NCBI GenBank assembly: GCA_040752115.1
Contig: JBFMFB010000029.1
Span: 1-25,575 of the forward strand
DNA length: 25,575 bases
DNA from: JBFMFB01 sp040752115
GTDB taxonomy: Bacteria > Pseudomonadota > Gammaproteobacteria > Burkholderiales > Sulfuricellaceae
Direction of reading: 5' to 3'
Within the stretch, counting starts at the first letter, position 1, and every line of letters begins with the position of its first letter. Below the pieces are notes generated by a model. That model was not told where the DNA came from and searched no databases. It was given only the letters and a program-made list of their open reading frames with translations. Below, piece by piece: positions 14,956 to 23,619 of this stretch. The position numbers were made by a program, and so were the translations under genes.

Positions 14956-16004
14956 CGCCCACCCTTCTCGCGCCCGAGCTTTAACGTCCGGAGCGTATTC
15001 AGGCCGGCCGAAATATCGGGCAGCTCGATGCTGACTTTGGTCTGTGCCAGTTGACGCAAGGTGGCCAGCGCGCCGCGGGTGGCCTTATCCTTCACGTCGA
15101 AATGGCGGCTCACCCACTCTTCGGCGGCCTTGATGTCGGTCTTGTAGCTCGCCTCATTGTGCTGCAATAGCGCTACGCGCGCGGCGAGCAGCCGCAGCTT
15201 GAGGTTCTCCCGCAGGAAATAGGCCTGGGATGGCGGCAGCAGCGGCAGCTCCGGTTTTTCCATGTTCTGGATGCGCACCATCTGCCTGAAATCCTGCCAG
15301 ACCTCGACGCCCAAGCGTTGCCAGAGATTCTCGCCGGCCGCCTGACGCACCGACGGCTTCTCTTCCTGCGCGATGCGTCCCGGGTTGAGCGGCAGCTCGT
15401 CTGCCGCCGCAATCAGGCCGTCCAGGCGCAGGCTCAGGCCGGTGACATCGACATAGGGCAGGGCCTGCAGCTGCTCGATATCCTTGTTGATCGCCTTGCG
15501 CAGCCCGAAGAATTGCGGTTTGTCCACGCGCTGCAGCCGGCTGTCCGCAGTTTGCAGTGCAATCAGCGCCGCCTTGGCGTTGCCCGCCAACTGAAGCTGC
15601 TGACTGGCGACCAGCAGAATCTGCTCCACTTCGGCCAGCGTCCATTCGTCGCGGTTGCGCGAGAGCTCCTGGTAAAGCGCGTCCAGCGCCACCTGCTGAC
15701 TCTGCGTTTCGGCAAACTTCTGCTCCAGCAGACTCAGCTTGGCCGCTGCTTCGCGCACCGTTTCCTGGGCCTGTGCCGCCAGAACCCGGCTTTCCTTGTT
15801 GCGCGCGTCGAACTCGGCCAGCCGCCGGCTCAACGTCTGCTCAAGCGCATTCGCCCGCTGGCGCGTATCCAGCCATTGCACAGCCAGCAGCACCATGGCC
15901 GCCACCGCCACGGCGAGTGCGGGATTGATGCGGCTGCGCCAGCCGCCGGGGAAGGCCGCCGGGGAATCCGGCTGCGGTGGTTGCTGCTCCGGCTCGTTGC
16001 TCAT
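14952..16004 (-). CDS. hemX: HemX-family protein (uroporphyrinogen methyltransferase-like, membrane-anchored)
   Basis: About 350 residues: a short Pro/Gln-rich cytoplasmic start, one membrane helix (NPALAVAVAAMVLLAVQWL), a predicted coiled coil (QTLSRRLAEFDARNKESRVL onward, through LSLLEQKFAETQSQQ), and a C-terminal domain containing DEWTLAEVEQILLVASQQLQ, typical of the HemX family. The family is often annotated as uroporphyrin-III C-methyltransferase, but no SAM-binding motif is visible, so a structural or regulatory role in heme synthesis is more likely. The chosen ATG overlaps the hemD stop (ATGA). An ATG seven codons earlier is possible. A much longer frame reaching to 16292 is hemD shadow. 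Confidence 0.9.
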   Translation of the reverse strand: MSNEPEQQPPQPDSPAAFPGGWRSRINPALAVAVAAMVLLAVQWLDTRQRANALEQTLSRRLAEFDARNKESRVLAAQAQETVREAAAKLSLLEQKFAETQSQQVALDALYQELSRNRDEWTLAEVEQILLVASQQLQLAGNAKAALIALQTADSRLQRVDKPQFFGLRKAINKDIEQLQALPYVDVTGLSLRLDGLIAAADELPLNPGRIAQEEKPSVRQAAGENLWQRLGVEVWQDFRQMVRIQNMEKPELPLLPPSQAYFLRENLKLRLLAARVALLQHNEASYKTDIKAAEEWVSRHFDVKDKATRGALATLRQLAQTKVSIELPDISAGLNTLRTLKLGREKGGR

Positions 16005-16816
16005 GATTTCTCTTTGCTCCGCCATTCGATCAGGCCCGCCGCCATCCCTTCGTCCCCGGATGCGGTGACGATCACCCGCTCCAGCCCGAGTTCGCGCGCG
16101 AGCTGCGCGATCCGCTCGTGGGGCACGAACAGCGGCGTCTTCTTCAGCCACTGCTGGCCGAGCTTGCCGACCATGTCGTACAGATTGTGCAGACTTTCCC
16201 CGCTGGTCACGGTGACGGCGTTCAGCTCGCCGCGCGCCCACAGATGCAGCAGGGCGCCGGCATCGGCGCCGGGCTTGCCGCGCCGGTAACATTCGGCATA
16301 CTCCAGGTGCGCGCCGCGCGCGACCAGCGTGTCGCCCAGCACCTCCCGCCCACCGTCGCCGCGGAAGATCACGATTTTCTTTCCGGCCACAACCTGAAGT
16401 TCGGGAAGTTCGAGCAGGCCCTCGCTGTCAAACCGGGATTCCGGCACCATCGCCTCGGCGATCCCGAAATTTTTCAGCTCCTTCAGGCTGCCGCGCCCGA
16501 CCGCCGCAATTTTCAGGCGCTCCGGCAACTTGTCCCGCCGGGCCTTGATCAGGTTCATCGCCTTGTTGACTGCGTTCGGGCTGATGAAGATCGCCAGATC
16601 GAATTCATCCAGCCGGTCGATCAGCGCATGGAGCGGCCGCACATCCTCGGCATCGAGGATCTCCAGCACCGGGAACAAAATCGGCCGGCCGCCGGCCGCC
16701 TCGATCAACTGCGCCAGATGCCGCGCCTGGTGAGGGGGGCGGGTGACCAGCACGCCCACACCTTGCAAAGGCGGAAGGCGGAAGGCGGAAGGCGGAAGCG
16801 AAGCCTCAGGTTTCAT
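16001..16816 (-). CDS. hemD: Uroporphyrinogen-III synthase
   Basis: The 271-residue HemD closes and inverts ring D of hydroxymethylbilane to give uroporphyrinogen III. Landmarks are VGVLVTRPPHQARHLAQLIE, LAIFISPNAVNKAM, IAAVGRGSLKEL, IVIFRGDGGREVLGDTL, AVTVTSGESLHNL and VTASGDEGM near the end. The start overlaps the hemC stop (ATGA). Just after the start codon the gene carries four exact copies of the heptamer TTCCGCC (16770-16797), encoding part of the non-conserved leader SLPPSAFRLPP before the first beta strand. Because 7 is not a multiple of 3, gain or loss of one unit would shift the frame. Confidence 0.95.
   Translation of the reverse strand: MKPEASLPPSAFRLPPLQGVGVLVTRPPHQARHLAQLIEAAGGRPILFPVLEILDAEDVRPLHALIDRLDEFDLAIFISPNAVNKAMNLIKARRDKLPERLKIAAVGRGSLKELKNFGIAEAMVPESRFDSEGLLELPELQVVAGKKIVIFRGDGGREVLGDTLVARGAHLEYAECYRRGKPGADAGALLHLWARGELNAVTVTSGESLHNLYDMVGKLGQQWLKKTPLFVPHERIAQLARELGLERVIVTASGDEGMAAGLIEWRSKEKS
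16770..16797. repeat. Four tandem copies of a 7-bp unit inside hemD
   Basis: GGCGGAA on the plus strand (TTCCGCC on the coding strand) is repeated exactly four times, starting about 19 bases downstream of the hemD ATG. All copies are identical. This is a simple-sequence tract of the kind prone to slipped-strand mispairing. Confidence 0.9.
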
Positions 16817-17763
16817 GCGGACTGTTCGAGCTCCGCCAAGATCTTGTCGGCGCCCATCGCAATCAGCCTCTCTGCCAGGCGCTCGCCGAGCCTTTCCGCT
16901 TCGTCCGGCCGGCCGCGCACTTCGTCGCGCACCATGCGCCCGCCGTCCAGGCTCGCCACGAAGCCGCGCAATCTCAGCTCGCCGCATTCCAGCCGGGCGA
17001 ATCCGCCCAGCGGCACCTGACAGCTGCCGCCCAGCTTCCGGCTCATCGCCCGCTCTGCCAGCACGCAGGCTGCGCTGTCAGCGTGGTGCAGCGGCGCCAG
17101 CAGCGCCACCAGATCGTCCCGGCCGGCGCGGCATTCGATGCCGAGCGCACCCTGCCCCACTGCCGGCAGGCTGGACTCGGGCTCGAGCAGGGAAGTGATG
17201 CGGTGTGAAAGTTCCAGCCGCTTCAGTCCGGCTGCCGCCAGAATGATGGCGGCAAACTGGCCTTCGTCGAGCTTGCGCAGACGGGTCTGCACGTTGCCGC
17301 GCAGCGGCTCGATTGTCAGATGCGGGAAGCGCGCCCGCAGCTGGCACTCGCGGCGCAGGCTGGAAGTGCCGACCACGCTGCCTGCCGGCAAGTCCTCCAG
17401 CCGCTTGTGCAGATTGGAAACGAAGGCGTCACGCGGATCTTCCCGCTCGCTGATGGCCGCCAGCATGAAGCCGTCGGGCAGCACCATCGGCACGTCCTTG
17501 AGGGAATGCACGGCGATGTCCGCGCGACCATCCTCCAGCGCCTGCTCCAGCTCCTTGACGAACAATCCCTTGCCGCCGATCTTGGAAAGCGAGGAGTTGA
17601 GAATCTGGTCGCCGGTGGTGGTCATGCCCAGAATTTCCACTTCCATGCGCGGATACAAGGCGCGCAGCCGGCTCTGAACGTGCAGCGCCTGCCACATGGC
17701 CAGCGCGCTTTCGCGCGAGGCAATAACGAGCTTCGCCGGATGATTGGTGTGAGCGGTGTCCAA
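16813..17763 (-). CDS. hemC: Porphobilinogen deaminase (hydroxymethylbilane synthase)
   Basis: HemC joins four porphobilinogens into hydroxymethylbilane. Landmarks are KLVIASRESALAMWQALHV, TTGDQI, IGGKGLFVKELEQAL, the catalytic Asp in VHSLKDVP (about residue 90), VGTSSLRRECQL, LRGNVQTRLRKL, and the dipyrromethane-binding cysteine (about 248) in LGGSCQVPLGG. I place the start at a TTG (17763), giving 316 residues against 313 in E. coli. GGGGA lies 7 bases upstream of it, and no ATG is close to the first conserved strand. The nearest upstream ATG (17847) would add 28 residues and has no ribosome binding site. hemD follows with an ATGA overlap. algR lies upstream on the same strand, 124 bases away. 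Confidence 0.95.
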   Translation of the reverse strand: MDTAHTNHPAKLVIASRESALAMWQALHVQSRLRALYPRMEVEILGMTTTGDQILNSSLSKIGGKGLFVKELEQALEDGRADIAVHSLKDVPMVLPDGFMLAAISEREDPRDAFVSNLHKRLEDLPAGSVVGTSSLRRECQLRARFPHLTIEPLRGNVQTRLRKLDEGQFAAIILAAAGLKRLELSHRITSLLEPESSLPAVGQGALGIECRAGRDDLVALLAPLHHADSAACVLAERAMSRKLGGSCQVPLGGFARLECGELRLRGFVASLDGGRMVRDEVRGRPDEAERLGERLAERLIAMGADKILAELEQSA

Positions 17764-17845
17764 AAACGATTCCCCAAAATTCGTTGTCAACAAACCCCTT
17801 GCGCGGAGTGCGCCGTCTGCACGGCGGCTCCTGCTCGCGCCCGTC

Positions 17846-17854
17846 ATTCTAGCA
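17846..17854 (-). promoter_or_regulatory. Possible extended -10 promoter for hemCDXY
   Basis: On the minus strand TGCTAGAAT reads as an extended -10 element (TGN followed by TAGAAT, 5 of 6 matches to TATAAT). It lies in the algR-hemC gap, about 80 bases before the proposed hemC start. No clear -35 is present, as is usual for extended -10 promoters. It would let the heme genes be expressed separately from algZR. Confidence 0.35.
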
Positions 17855-17887
17855 TGGATCGCCGCTGCGTTTGCGGGGCGGAAGGCT

Positions 17888-18670
17888 TCATGAGCGCCTG
17901 AACTCCCTGACCACATGCGCCTGGCGGCGGCTTACCGGCAATTTCTCCGCCAAGCCGCGCAGCATCACCACCCAGTTGCTGCCGCCGCCTTCTTCCCCTT
18001 CCGCCGCCTGACTCGTGCGCTCGAACCCCTCGATGCAGGCCCGCGCCACCAGGCAGTTGCGGTGGATGCGCAAGAAGCGCTCGCCGAATTCCTCTTCCAG
18101 GCGGCTGAGCGATTCCTCGACCAGGTACTGCCTGGACGGGGTTTGCACTGTCACGTACTTGAGTTCCGCCCGCAGGTAGAGGATGTCGCCGACCGGCACC
18201 AGGATGACCCTGCCGCGTTCGGCCACGGAAAGATGCGTGCGCGGCTGCCGCCCGATCTGCTGCAGCGCCTGCAGCCGTGCCGGCGCAAGTGCCCGCGCCT
18301 TCTGCAGAGCGAGCGCCAGGCGCTCGGCGCGCACCGGCTTGAGCAGGTAGTCGATCGCGCTGACCTCGAATGCCTGCATGGCGTGGGAATCGTAGGCGGT
18401 GGTGAAGACGATGGCCGGGGGCGCAGGCAGCTTTTGCGCGTGCCGCGCGACTTCCAGTCCGTCCATTCCCGGCATGCGGATATCGAGCAGCATCACGTCC
18501 ACCCGCAGGCGCCCCAGCAATTCCAGCGCTTCCGGCCCGGTCGCCGCTTCCCCTGCCACCGCGTTCGGGATGGCGGCGCGACAATCCGCCAGCACTTCGC
18601 GCAGCCGGACGCGGGCGGGTGCCTCATCGTCCACGATCAGTACGCTCAGCTCGCGGACGGTATCGGGCAT
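17888..18670 (-). CDS. algR: LytTR-type response regulator, AlgR-like
   Basis: The 260-residue protein has a receiver domain (about 8-125) with acidic pair D14/D15, phosphoacceptor D63 in LLDIRMPGMDG and K111 in YLLKPV. A LytTR DNA-binding domain follows (about 145-255), with ILYLRAELKYVTVQT and FLRIHRNCLVARA. In Pseudomonas the equivalent regulator controls alginate, type IV pili and virulence genes; targets here are unknown. It overlaps the end of the sensor gene algZ by 25 bases. The divergent argH and the downstream hemC are the same neighbours as in Pseudomonas. Confidence 0.93.
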   Translation of the reverse strand: MPDTVRELSVLIVDDEAPARVRLREVLADCRAAIPNAVAGEAATGPEALELLGRLRVDVMLLDIRMPGMDGLEVARHAQKLPAPPAIVFTTAYDSHAMQAFEVSAIDYLLKPVRAERLALALQKARALAPARLQALQQIGRQPRTHLSVAERGRVILVPVGDILYLRAELKYVTVQTPSRQYLVEESLSRLEEEFGERFLRIHRNCLVARACIEGFERTSQAAEGEEGGGSNWVVMLRGLAEKLPVSRRQAHVVREFRRS

Positions 18671-19689
18671 GGCTCGCTCGTCACATAGGGAATGATGATG
18701 TGCACCAGGTAGCAGGCCCCGCTCACCTTGGTGTCCAGCCTTGCTTCAGCATCGAAGTGCAGGGCCAGGCGCTCGCGGATGTTGGACAGCGCCATCTTGT
18801 TGCCGCCGTGGTGCCTGCCCTCCTGCCGGTAGGGATTGCGCAGCACCAGATGCACGTGGTTGCGGCGGCGGTAGATGTTGACGCTGACCTCGCCGGGGTC
18901 GCTGGACGGCTCGATGCCGTGATACACGGCGTTTTCTGCCAGAGGTTGCAGCACCAGCGGCGGGATCAGCGCATCCGGCGGCATCTTCTCGATATGCCAG
19001 GCGACCTTGAGGCGCTCGCCCAGACGCAGCTGCTCCAGCTCCAGATACTGGCGGCACAGCCCGACCTCCTGCCCGATGTTCACCAGCTGACGGTTGTCCG
19101 CCATCAGCACCCGGAATAGATCTGCCATGTCTTCCAGCGCGCGCTCGGCCCGCTTCGGATCGCTGCGTATCAGGCTGAGCACGGCGTTGATGCTGTTGAA
19201 CAGAAAATGGGGGCGGATGCGCGCCTGCAGCGCCTGCAGCCTGGCCTCTCCCAGCGCTGGCGACAGCGCCCGGCTGCGCAGGTGGAAATAGGCGAGCAGC
19301 ACGCCGGTGGCAGCCAGGGTAAACAGCCAGTAGCGCGCCAGCAGCAGCGCATCCCCGCCGTCCCCGGAAACGTGCCGGTCAAAGGCATAGACCAGCGCGG
19401 TCAGCAAAAGCTCCACCGCCACCACCGCCACCACGCCCAGGCGGTAAGGCAGCCGGTAGAGCGGCCGATAAAGCAGGTACAGCGTCAATAGGCTGAGCAG
19501 AAGAACCGGCTGTACGACGGCCGAAATTTCCATCAACTCCCGCCACATTGCCGCGTAGCCTGAAGTCTTCAGCAGCGCCGCAGCCACGCTCATGCCGTCC
19601 ACCAGCAGCAGGATGCGCAGGTCGATTCCCAGGTTGCGGAAATTGGGCAAGGTGATGGGGTAAGCGCCGTTTTGATTTATACTTGCCAT
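18646..19689 (-). CDS. algZ: LytS/AlgZ-type sensor histidine kinase
   Basis: The 347-residue inner-membrane sensor has about four hydrophobic segments in the first 135 residues (for example VVQPVLLLSLLTLYLLY and LGVVAVVAVELLLTALVYAF). A His_kinase domain follows with phosphoacceptor H161 in IRPHFLFNSINAVLSLI, then a HATPase domain with PLVLQPLAENAVYHGIEP as the N box and SNIRERLALHF. This is the AlgZ/FimS class, which lacks the standard HisKA dimerisation domain. It overlaps its regulator algR by 25 bases. The start is 29 bases from the divergent argH start, so control regions overlap. No periplasmic sensing domain of any size is visible, so the signal is probably sensed within the membrane. 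Confidence 0.92.
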   Translation of the reverse strand: MASINQNGAYPITLPNFRNLGIDLRILLLVDGMSVAAALLKTSGYAAMWRELMEISAVVQPVLLLSLLTLYLLYRPLYRLPYRLGVVAVVAVELLLTALVYAFDRHVSGDGGDALLLARYWLFTLAATGVLLAYFHLRSRALSPALGEARLQALQARIRPHFLFNSINAVLSLIRSDPKRAERALEDMADLFRVLMADNRQLVNIGQEVGLCRQYLELEQLRLGERLKVAWHIEKMPPDALIPPLVLQPLAENAVYHGIEPSSDPGEVSVNIYRRRNHVHLVLRNPYRQEGRHHGGNKMALSNIRERLALHFDAEARLDTKVSGACYLVHIIIPYVTSEPCPIPSAS

Positions 19690-19718
19690 TCTTCAATTCT
19701 GGCCAAGGCCGCAGCACT

Positions 19719-21149
19719 ATGCAAGAGAAAAATCAAAGCCCTACGGCACTGTCCGGAGAGGAAAAAGCAACCTGGTCCGGGCGCTTTTCCGAACCGGTGG
19801 ACGAACTGGTCAAACGCTACACCGCATCGGTGAATTTCGACAAACGGCTGGCGGAATTCGATATCCGGGGTTCTCTTGCCCATGCCCGCATGCTGCATGC
19901 CGTTGGCATATTGAGCGCCGCCGACCTTGCCGATATCGAACGCGGTCTGGCACAGATTATCGAGGAAATCCGCAAGGGCGATTTCCAGTGGTCGCTCGAC
20001 GCGGAGGACGTGCATCTCAACATCGAAAAGCGGCTGACCGCACTCGTCGGAGACGCCGGCAAGCGGCTGCACACCGGGCGCTCGCGCAACGACCAGGTAG
20101 CGACCGACGTGCGCCTGTACCTGCGCGCCGCGATCGACGACCTGCTGGGCCGCATCGAAAAACTCCAGCTCGCGCTGCTCGACCTCGCCGAGACTCACGC
20201 CGATACCGTGATGCCCGGCTTCACCCACCTGCAGGTGGCGCAGCCGGTGTCCTTCGGCCACCATCTGATGGCCTATTTCGAAATGCTGAAGCGAGATGCA
20301 GAGCGGCTTGCCGACGCGCGGCGCCGGGTCAACCGCCTGCCGCTGGGCGCGGCGGCGCTGGCCGGCACCAGCTATCCGATCGACCGCGAAATGGTGGCGC
20401 GCGAGCTGGGCTTCGACGGCGTGTGCGAGAACTCGCTCGATGCGGTGTCCGACCGCGACTTCGCGATCGAATTCACCGCCTGCGCCGCGCTCATCATGAC
20501 CCATTTGTCGCGCTTCTCGGAAGAGCTGATTCTATGGATGAGCCCGCGCTTCGGCTTCATCGACATTGCCGACCGCTTCTGCACCGGCTCCTCCATCATG
20601 CCCCAGAAAAAAAATCCGGACGTGCCGGAACTGGTGCGCGGCAAAACCGGCCGGGTTGCCGGCCATCTGGTGGCGCTCCTGACCCTGATGAAATCGCAGC
20701 CGCTGGCCTACAACAAGGACAACCAGGAAGACAAGGAACCGCTGTTCGACACCGTGGACACCCTGCGCGACACGCTGACGATCTATGCCGGCATGATCGC
20801 CGGTATCACCGTCGATCGCGATGCGATGCGCCAGGCGGCGATGCAAGGCTTCGCCACCGCCACCGACCTCGCCGATTACCTGGTGAAGAAGGGCCTGCCG
20901 TTCCGCGATGCCCACGAAGCCGTGGCGCGCGCAGTGCGTCACGCCGAAGCCAGAAAATGCGATTTGAGCACTCTCTCCCTGGACGAGCTGCGCCAGTTTT
21001 CCGCGCGGATCGAACCGGACGTGTTCGAGGTGCTGACACTGGAAGGCTCGCTCAACAGCCGCAGCCACATCGGCGGCACCGCGCCGGAACAGGTCAGGAA
21101 GGCCATAAAAAAAGGCCGCTCCACACTTGGGTTGCCGCCGGGCAACTGA
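19719..21149 (+). CDS. argH: Argininosuccinate lyase
   Basis: The 476-residue ArgH splits argininosuccinate into arginine and fumarate, the last step of arginine synthesis. Landmarks are WSGRFSEPVDELV, LHTGRSRNDQVATDVRLYLR, GFTHLQVAQPVSFGHHLMAY, and the fumarase/aspartase-superfamily signature GSSIMPQKKNPDVPELVRGK containing the catalytic serine loop. The ATG start leaves a leader of about 15 residues before the conserved core; a TTG 12 codons earlier is less likely. TATACT at 19678-19683 is a plausible -10 element, lying across the start of the divergent algZ. A long alternate frame inside argH is a composition shadow. Confidence 0.97.
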   Translation: MQEKNQSPTALSGEEKATWSGRFSEPVDELVKRYTASVNFDKRLAEFDIRGSLAHARMLHAVGILSAADLADIERGLAQIIEEIRKGDFQWSLDAEDVHLNIEKRLTALVGDAGKRLHTGRSRNDQVATDVRLYLRAAIDDLLGRIEKLQLALLDLAETHADTVMPGFTHLQVAQPVSFGHHLMAYFEMLKRDAERLADARRRVNRLPLGAAALAGTSYPIDREMVARELGFDGVCENSLDAVSDRDFAIEFTACAALIMTHLSRFSEELILWMSPRFGFIDIADRFCTGSSIMPQKKNPDVPELVRGKTGRVAGHLVALLTLMKSQPLAYNKDNQEDKEPLFDTVDTLRDTLTIYAGMIAGITVDRDAMRQAAMQGFATATDLADYLVKKGLPFRDAHEAVARAVRHAEARKCDLSTLSLDELRQFSARIEPDVFEVLTLEGSLNSRSHIGGTAPEQVRKAIKKGRSTLGLPPGN

Positions 21150-21283
21150 GCCACAACCCCCTGCCGCAAATAAAAAAATGGAGTTGCGAGCAGCGCCAAA
21201 TACCCCTACCATTAGCAGCGTCATTAGGGGGCCTGTTAACACCTCCCGGCAACACGCCACTTCTTTTCCAAGGAGATCGCGCC

Positions 21284-23296
21284 ATGTTTGGCTCCGCCAC
21301 CCGGCTGATGAACCGCCTCACCTATCCAAAAAAATTTGCACTGGTCGGACTCGTCGTCGTGCCGATCATCCTTGCCATGACTTACCAGCTGTTCGAGCAT
21401 CTCGACAGCAGCATCCAGGCGACTGAAAAAGAACGGCTCGGGATCGTCTACATCAAGCCGGTTCGCACCATCGTCGAAATCATGCAGCGGCATCGAGGAC
21501 TGTCCAGCCGCTACCTCAACGGTGATGCTTCGGCAAAGGAAAAAATACTCGACCAACAACACCAGCTGGAAAGCGCGATCAAGATCCTGGACGCGGTGGA
21601 CGCAAAACTCGGCGATACGCTGAGAACCACCCAGAAGTGGAATGCATTGAAGACGAAATGGGCAGATCTCAAAAACAAGGTTTTCAGTCTTTCCCCCAAA
21701 GACAGCTTCAACCAGCACACCGCACTGATTGCAGAGTTCATCGGCCTGATCGATCACGCCGCCGACACCTCCGGTTTGCCGTTCGACCCGGATGCGGACA
21801 GCTACTATCTGGTGGATGCCGCGATCAACAAACTCCCCGTTGTTTTCGAGCGTGCCGGGCAGTTGCGCGCCACCGGCACCGGCGTTCTCGCCAGCAAACA
21901 GTTAGCGGAAGACCAAAAGGCGCAGCTCATCGCGCTCCTCGTGCTCATTAAGGGCGCGGATTCCGCAATCAAGGAGGCGATCGAAAGGGCAATCAGGGCC
22001 AACCCTGCGCTCAAGCAGGAACTCAGCGCCCTGCCGAAGCAGCTCGAAACCGCCGTTTCCGCGATGGTTGAATTGACCAATACCAGAATTCTGGCCGGAA
22101 ATCTCGATCTTGCCCCGGCGGAGTTTTTCGACCGGGCGACAGCCGCCATCGGATCCGGCTACAAGACATTCGATGCCGCCGTCAGCGACCTCGACCGCCT
22201 GCTGGTGGCGCGGATAGAGAAACAGCGCCGGCAGCTCTACGTGGATCTCGGTATCGTATCAGCCGGCGTGCTGCTGATGAGCTATCTGTTTGCCGGCATG
22301 TACCGCTCCGTCATCACTGCCATCGACAGCCTGTCGCAAGGTGCGTCGGCCATTGCCGGCGGCGACCTGACGGCGCGGGTTCAGCTGGATTCGCGCGATG
22401 AATTGGTAAAAATTGCGGATGCCTTCAACCAAGTCGCAACGGCATTCCACAACCTGACCCGCGAAATTCAAGACAGCAGCCAACAGCTTTCAAGCGCAGC
22501 CGGCCAGCTCACCGACACGGCCGGTCAGGTTGCCGTAAGCACGAACGAGCAAAGCGAAGCTGCGTCGGCGATGGCTGCCGCGATCGAACAAATGACGGTC
22601 AGTATCGATCAGGTTTCCGAAAATGCGCGCGAAGCGCAGATCGTTTCCACCCAGTCCGGCGAACTTTCACGAGAGGGTGGAGAAGTCATTCACAGCGCGG
22701 CCAGCGAAATGGCGAAAATCGCCCAAACCGTGACCGAGTCCTCGCGCATCATCGAAGAGCTGGGACGACAATCGGACAAGATTTCGACCATCGTCAACGT
22801 GATCAAGGAAATTGCCGACCAGACCAACTTGCTCGCGTTGAATGCCGCGATCGAAGCCGCGCGTGCCGGCGAGCAGGGGAGGGGATTTGCCGTCGTCGCC
22901 GACGAGGTGCGCAAGCTGGCCGAGCGGACGGGCAAATCAACGCAGGAAATCGCCCAGATGACCGGAGAAATTCAACTTGGCACACAGCGCGCCGTGAGCA
23001 GCATGGAAACCGGGGTCGCGCAGGTAAACGAGGGAGCGGCCCTGGCGGGCCAAGCCGGAGAATCCATCACTCGGATCAAGGATGGATCGATGCACGTCGT
23101 GCAGATGGTCGACAACATCTCCGCCGCGCTCAGAGAACAGAGCACGGCGAGCGGCGAAATCGCCAAGCATGTCGAAAAAATTGCCCAGATGTCGGAGCAG
23201 AACAACGCCGCGGTCCAACAGACGGCGGATGCAGCACAGCATCTTGACCGGTTGGCTGCTTCGCTCCAGGAAGCCATCAGCCGCTTCAAAGTTTAG
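21284..23296 (+). CDS. Methyl-accepting chemotaxis protein
   Basis: The 670-residue chemoreceptor has a first membrane helix (about 18-36) and a large periplasmic sensor (about 37-320), then a second helix (about 322-342, VDLGIVSAGVLLMSYLFAGM). A HAMP domain follows (about 343-396, ITAIDSLSQGASAIAGGDLT), then a cytoplasmic signalling coiled coil. The kinase-binding tip is at about 509-548 (IADQTNLLALNAAIEAARAG followed by EQGRGFAVVADEVRKLAERT). The sensor starts with IMQRHRGLSSRYLNG and contains DPDADSYYLVDAAINKLP, which resembles the NIT (nitrate/nitrite-sensing-like) and related helical sensor domains; the ligand is not known. The C-terminus lacks a CheR-docking pentapeptide. AAGGAG sits 8 bases before the ATG. 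No other chemotaxis gene is in the window, and the gene converges on cyaY with an 11-base gap. Confidence 0.95.
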   Translation: MFGSATRLMNRLTYPKKFALVGLVVVPIILAMTYQLFEHLDSSIQATEKERLGIVYIKPVRTIVEIMQRHRGLSSRYLNGDASAKEKILDQQHQLESAIKILDAVDAKLGDTLRTTQKWNALKTKWADLKNKVFSLSPKDSFNQHTALIAEFIGLIDHAADTSGLPFDPDADSYYLVDAAINKLPVVFERAGQLRATGTGVLASKQLAEDQKAQLIALLVLIKGADSAIKEAIERAIRANPALKQELSALPKQLETAVSAMVELTNTRILAGNLDLAPAEFFDRATAAIGSGYKTFDAAVSDLDRLLVARIEKQRRQLYVDLGIVSAGVLLMSYLFAGMYRSVITAIDSLSQGASAIAGGDLTARVQLDSRDELVKIADAFNQVATAFHNLTREIQDSSQQLSSAAGQLTDTAGQVAVSTNEQSEAASAMAAAIEQMTVSIDQVSENAREAQIVSTQSGELSREGGEVIHSAASEMAKIAQTVTESSRIIEELGRQSDKISTIVNVIKEIADQTNLLALNAAIEAARAGEQGRGFAVVADEVRKLAERTGKSTQEIAQMTGEIQLGTQRAVSSMETGVAQVNEGAALAGQAGESITRIKDGSMHVVQMVDNISAALREQSTASGEIAKHVEKIAQMSEQNNAAVQQTADAAQHLDRLAASLQEAISRFKV

Positions 23297-23307
23297 CGGC
23301 TCCCAGG

Positions 23308-23619
23308 TTACAGGGTTACCGGCTCGCCCGCCTGTTCGCTGGCACAGCGGCTCAAGTCCGCGAACAGCTCGCCGCCGTCGCGCGTGTTTCGCCACACGCC
23401 GTCCCGCCAAGCAAAGTGGTAACCGCCGGATTTTGCGGCCATCCATATTTCCTGCGCCGCCGGCTGGCGGTTGATGATGATCTTGCTACCGTTGGCAAAG
23501 GTCAGGTCGAGAATTCCAGCGGCCGTTTCAAAGTCGATTTCCGCTCCGCTCGCCTCGATTGCCTCCTCGATTCTGGCCAGCGTCGCATCCGCCAGCCGGT
23601 TGAATTCGCTTTCCGTCAT
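23308..23619 (-). CDS. cyaY: Iron donor protein CyaY (frataxin homologue)
   Basis: The 103-residue product is close to E. coli CyaY (106). It begins MTESEFNRLADATLARIEEA, with acidic residues on the first helix and strand (EEAIEASGAEIDFE). It continues with GILDLTFANGSKIIINRQPA, QEIWMAAKSGGYHF, and W-R-D at the end of the beta sheet. CyaY binds iron and tunes Fe-S cluster assembly by IscS. The start was placed at the conserved N-terminus; an upstream in-frame ATG would add 17 residues running into the divergent lptM start. lptM starts 49 bases away on the other strand. Confidence 0.95.
   Translation of the reverse strand: MTESEFNRLADATLARIEEAIEASGAEIDFETAAGILDLTFANGSKIIINRQPAAQEIWMAAKSGGYHFAWRDGVWRNTRDGGELFADLSRCASEQAGEPVTL

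Noticed and set aside
16005..16292. Extension of hemX into hemD
   Set aside because: The added sequence is a frame-shifted shadow of hemD. The ATGA overlap gives a natural start.
17823..17841. Short inverted repeat after algR as a terminator
   Set aside because: It has no T-tract, and it lies upstream of algR's start side rather than following any gene end on the minus strand in the right position.
17764..17916. Upstream extension of hemC to an ATG at 17847 or beyond
   Set aside because: The extra residues are Arg/Ala-rich without similarity to HemC, and a TTG with GGGGA gives the normal family length.
21130..21145. GTTGCC-GCCG-GGCAAC hairpin at the end of argH as a terminator
   Set aside because: The stem is only 6 bp, lies before the argH stop codon and has no following T-tract.
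19988..21283. The chemoreceptor frame remains open upstream through most of argH, which would give a protein of about 1100 residues
   Set aside because: The upstream part is an Arg-rich alternate reading of argH. A good AAGGAG and ATG mark the real chemoreceptor start at 21284.
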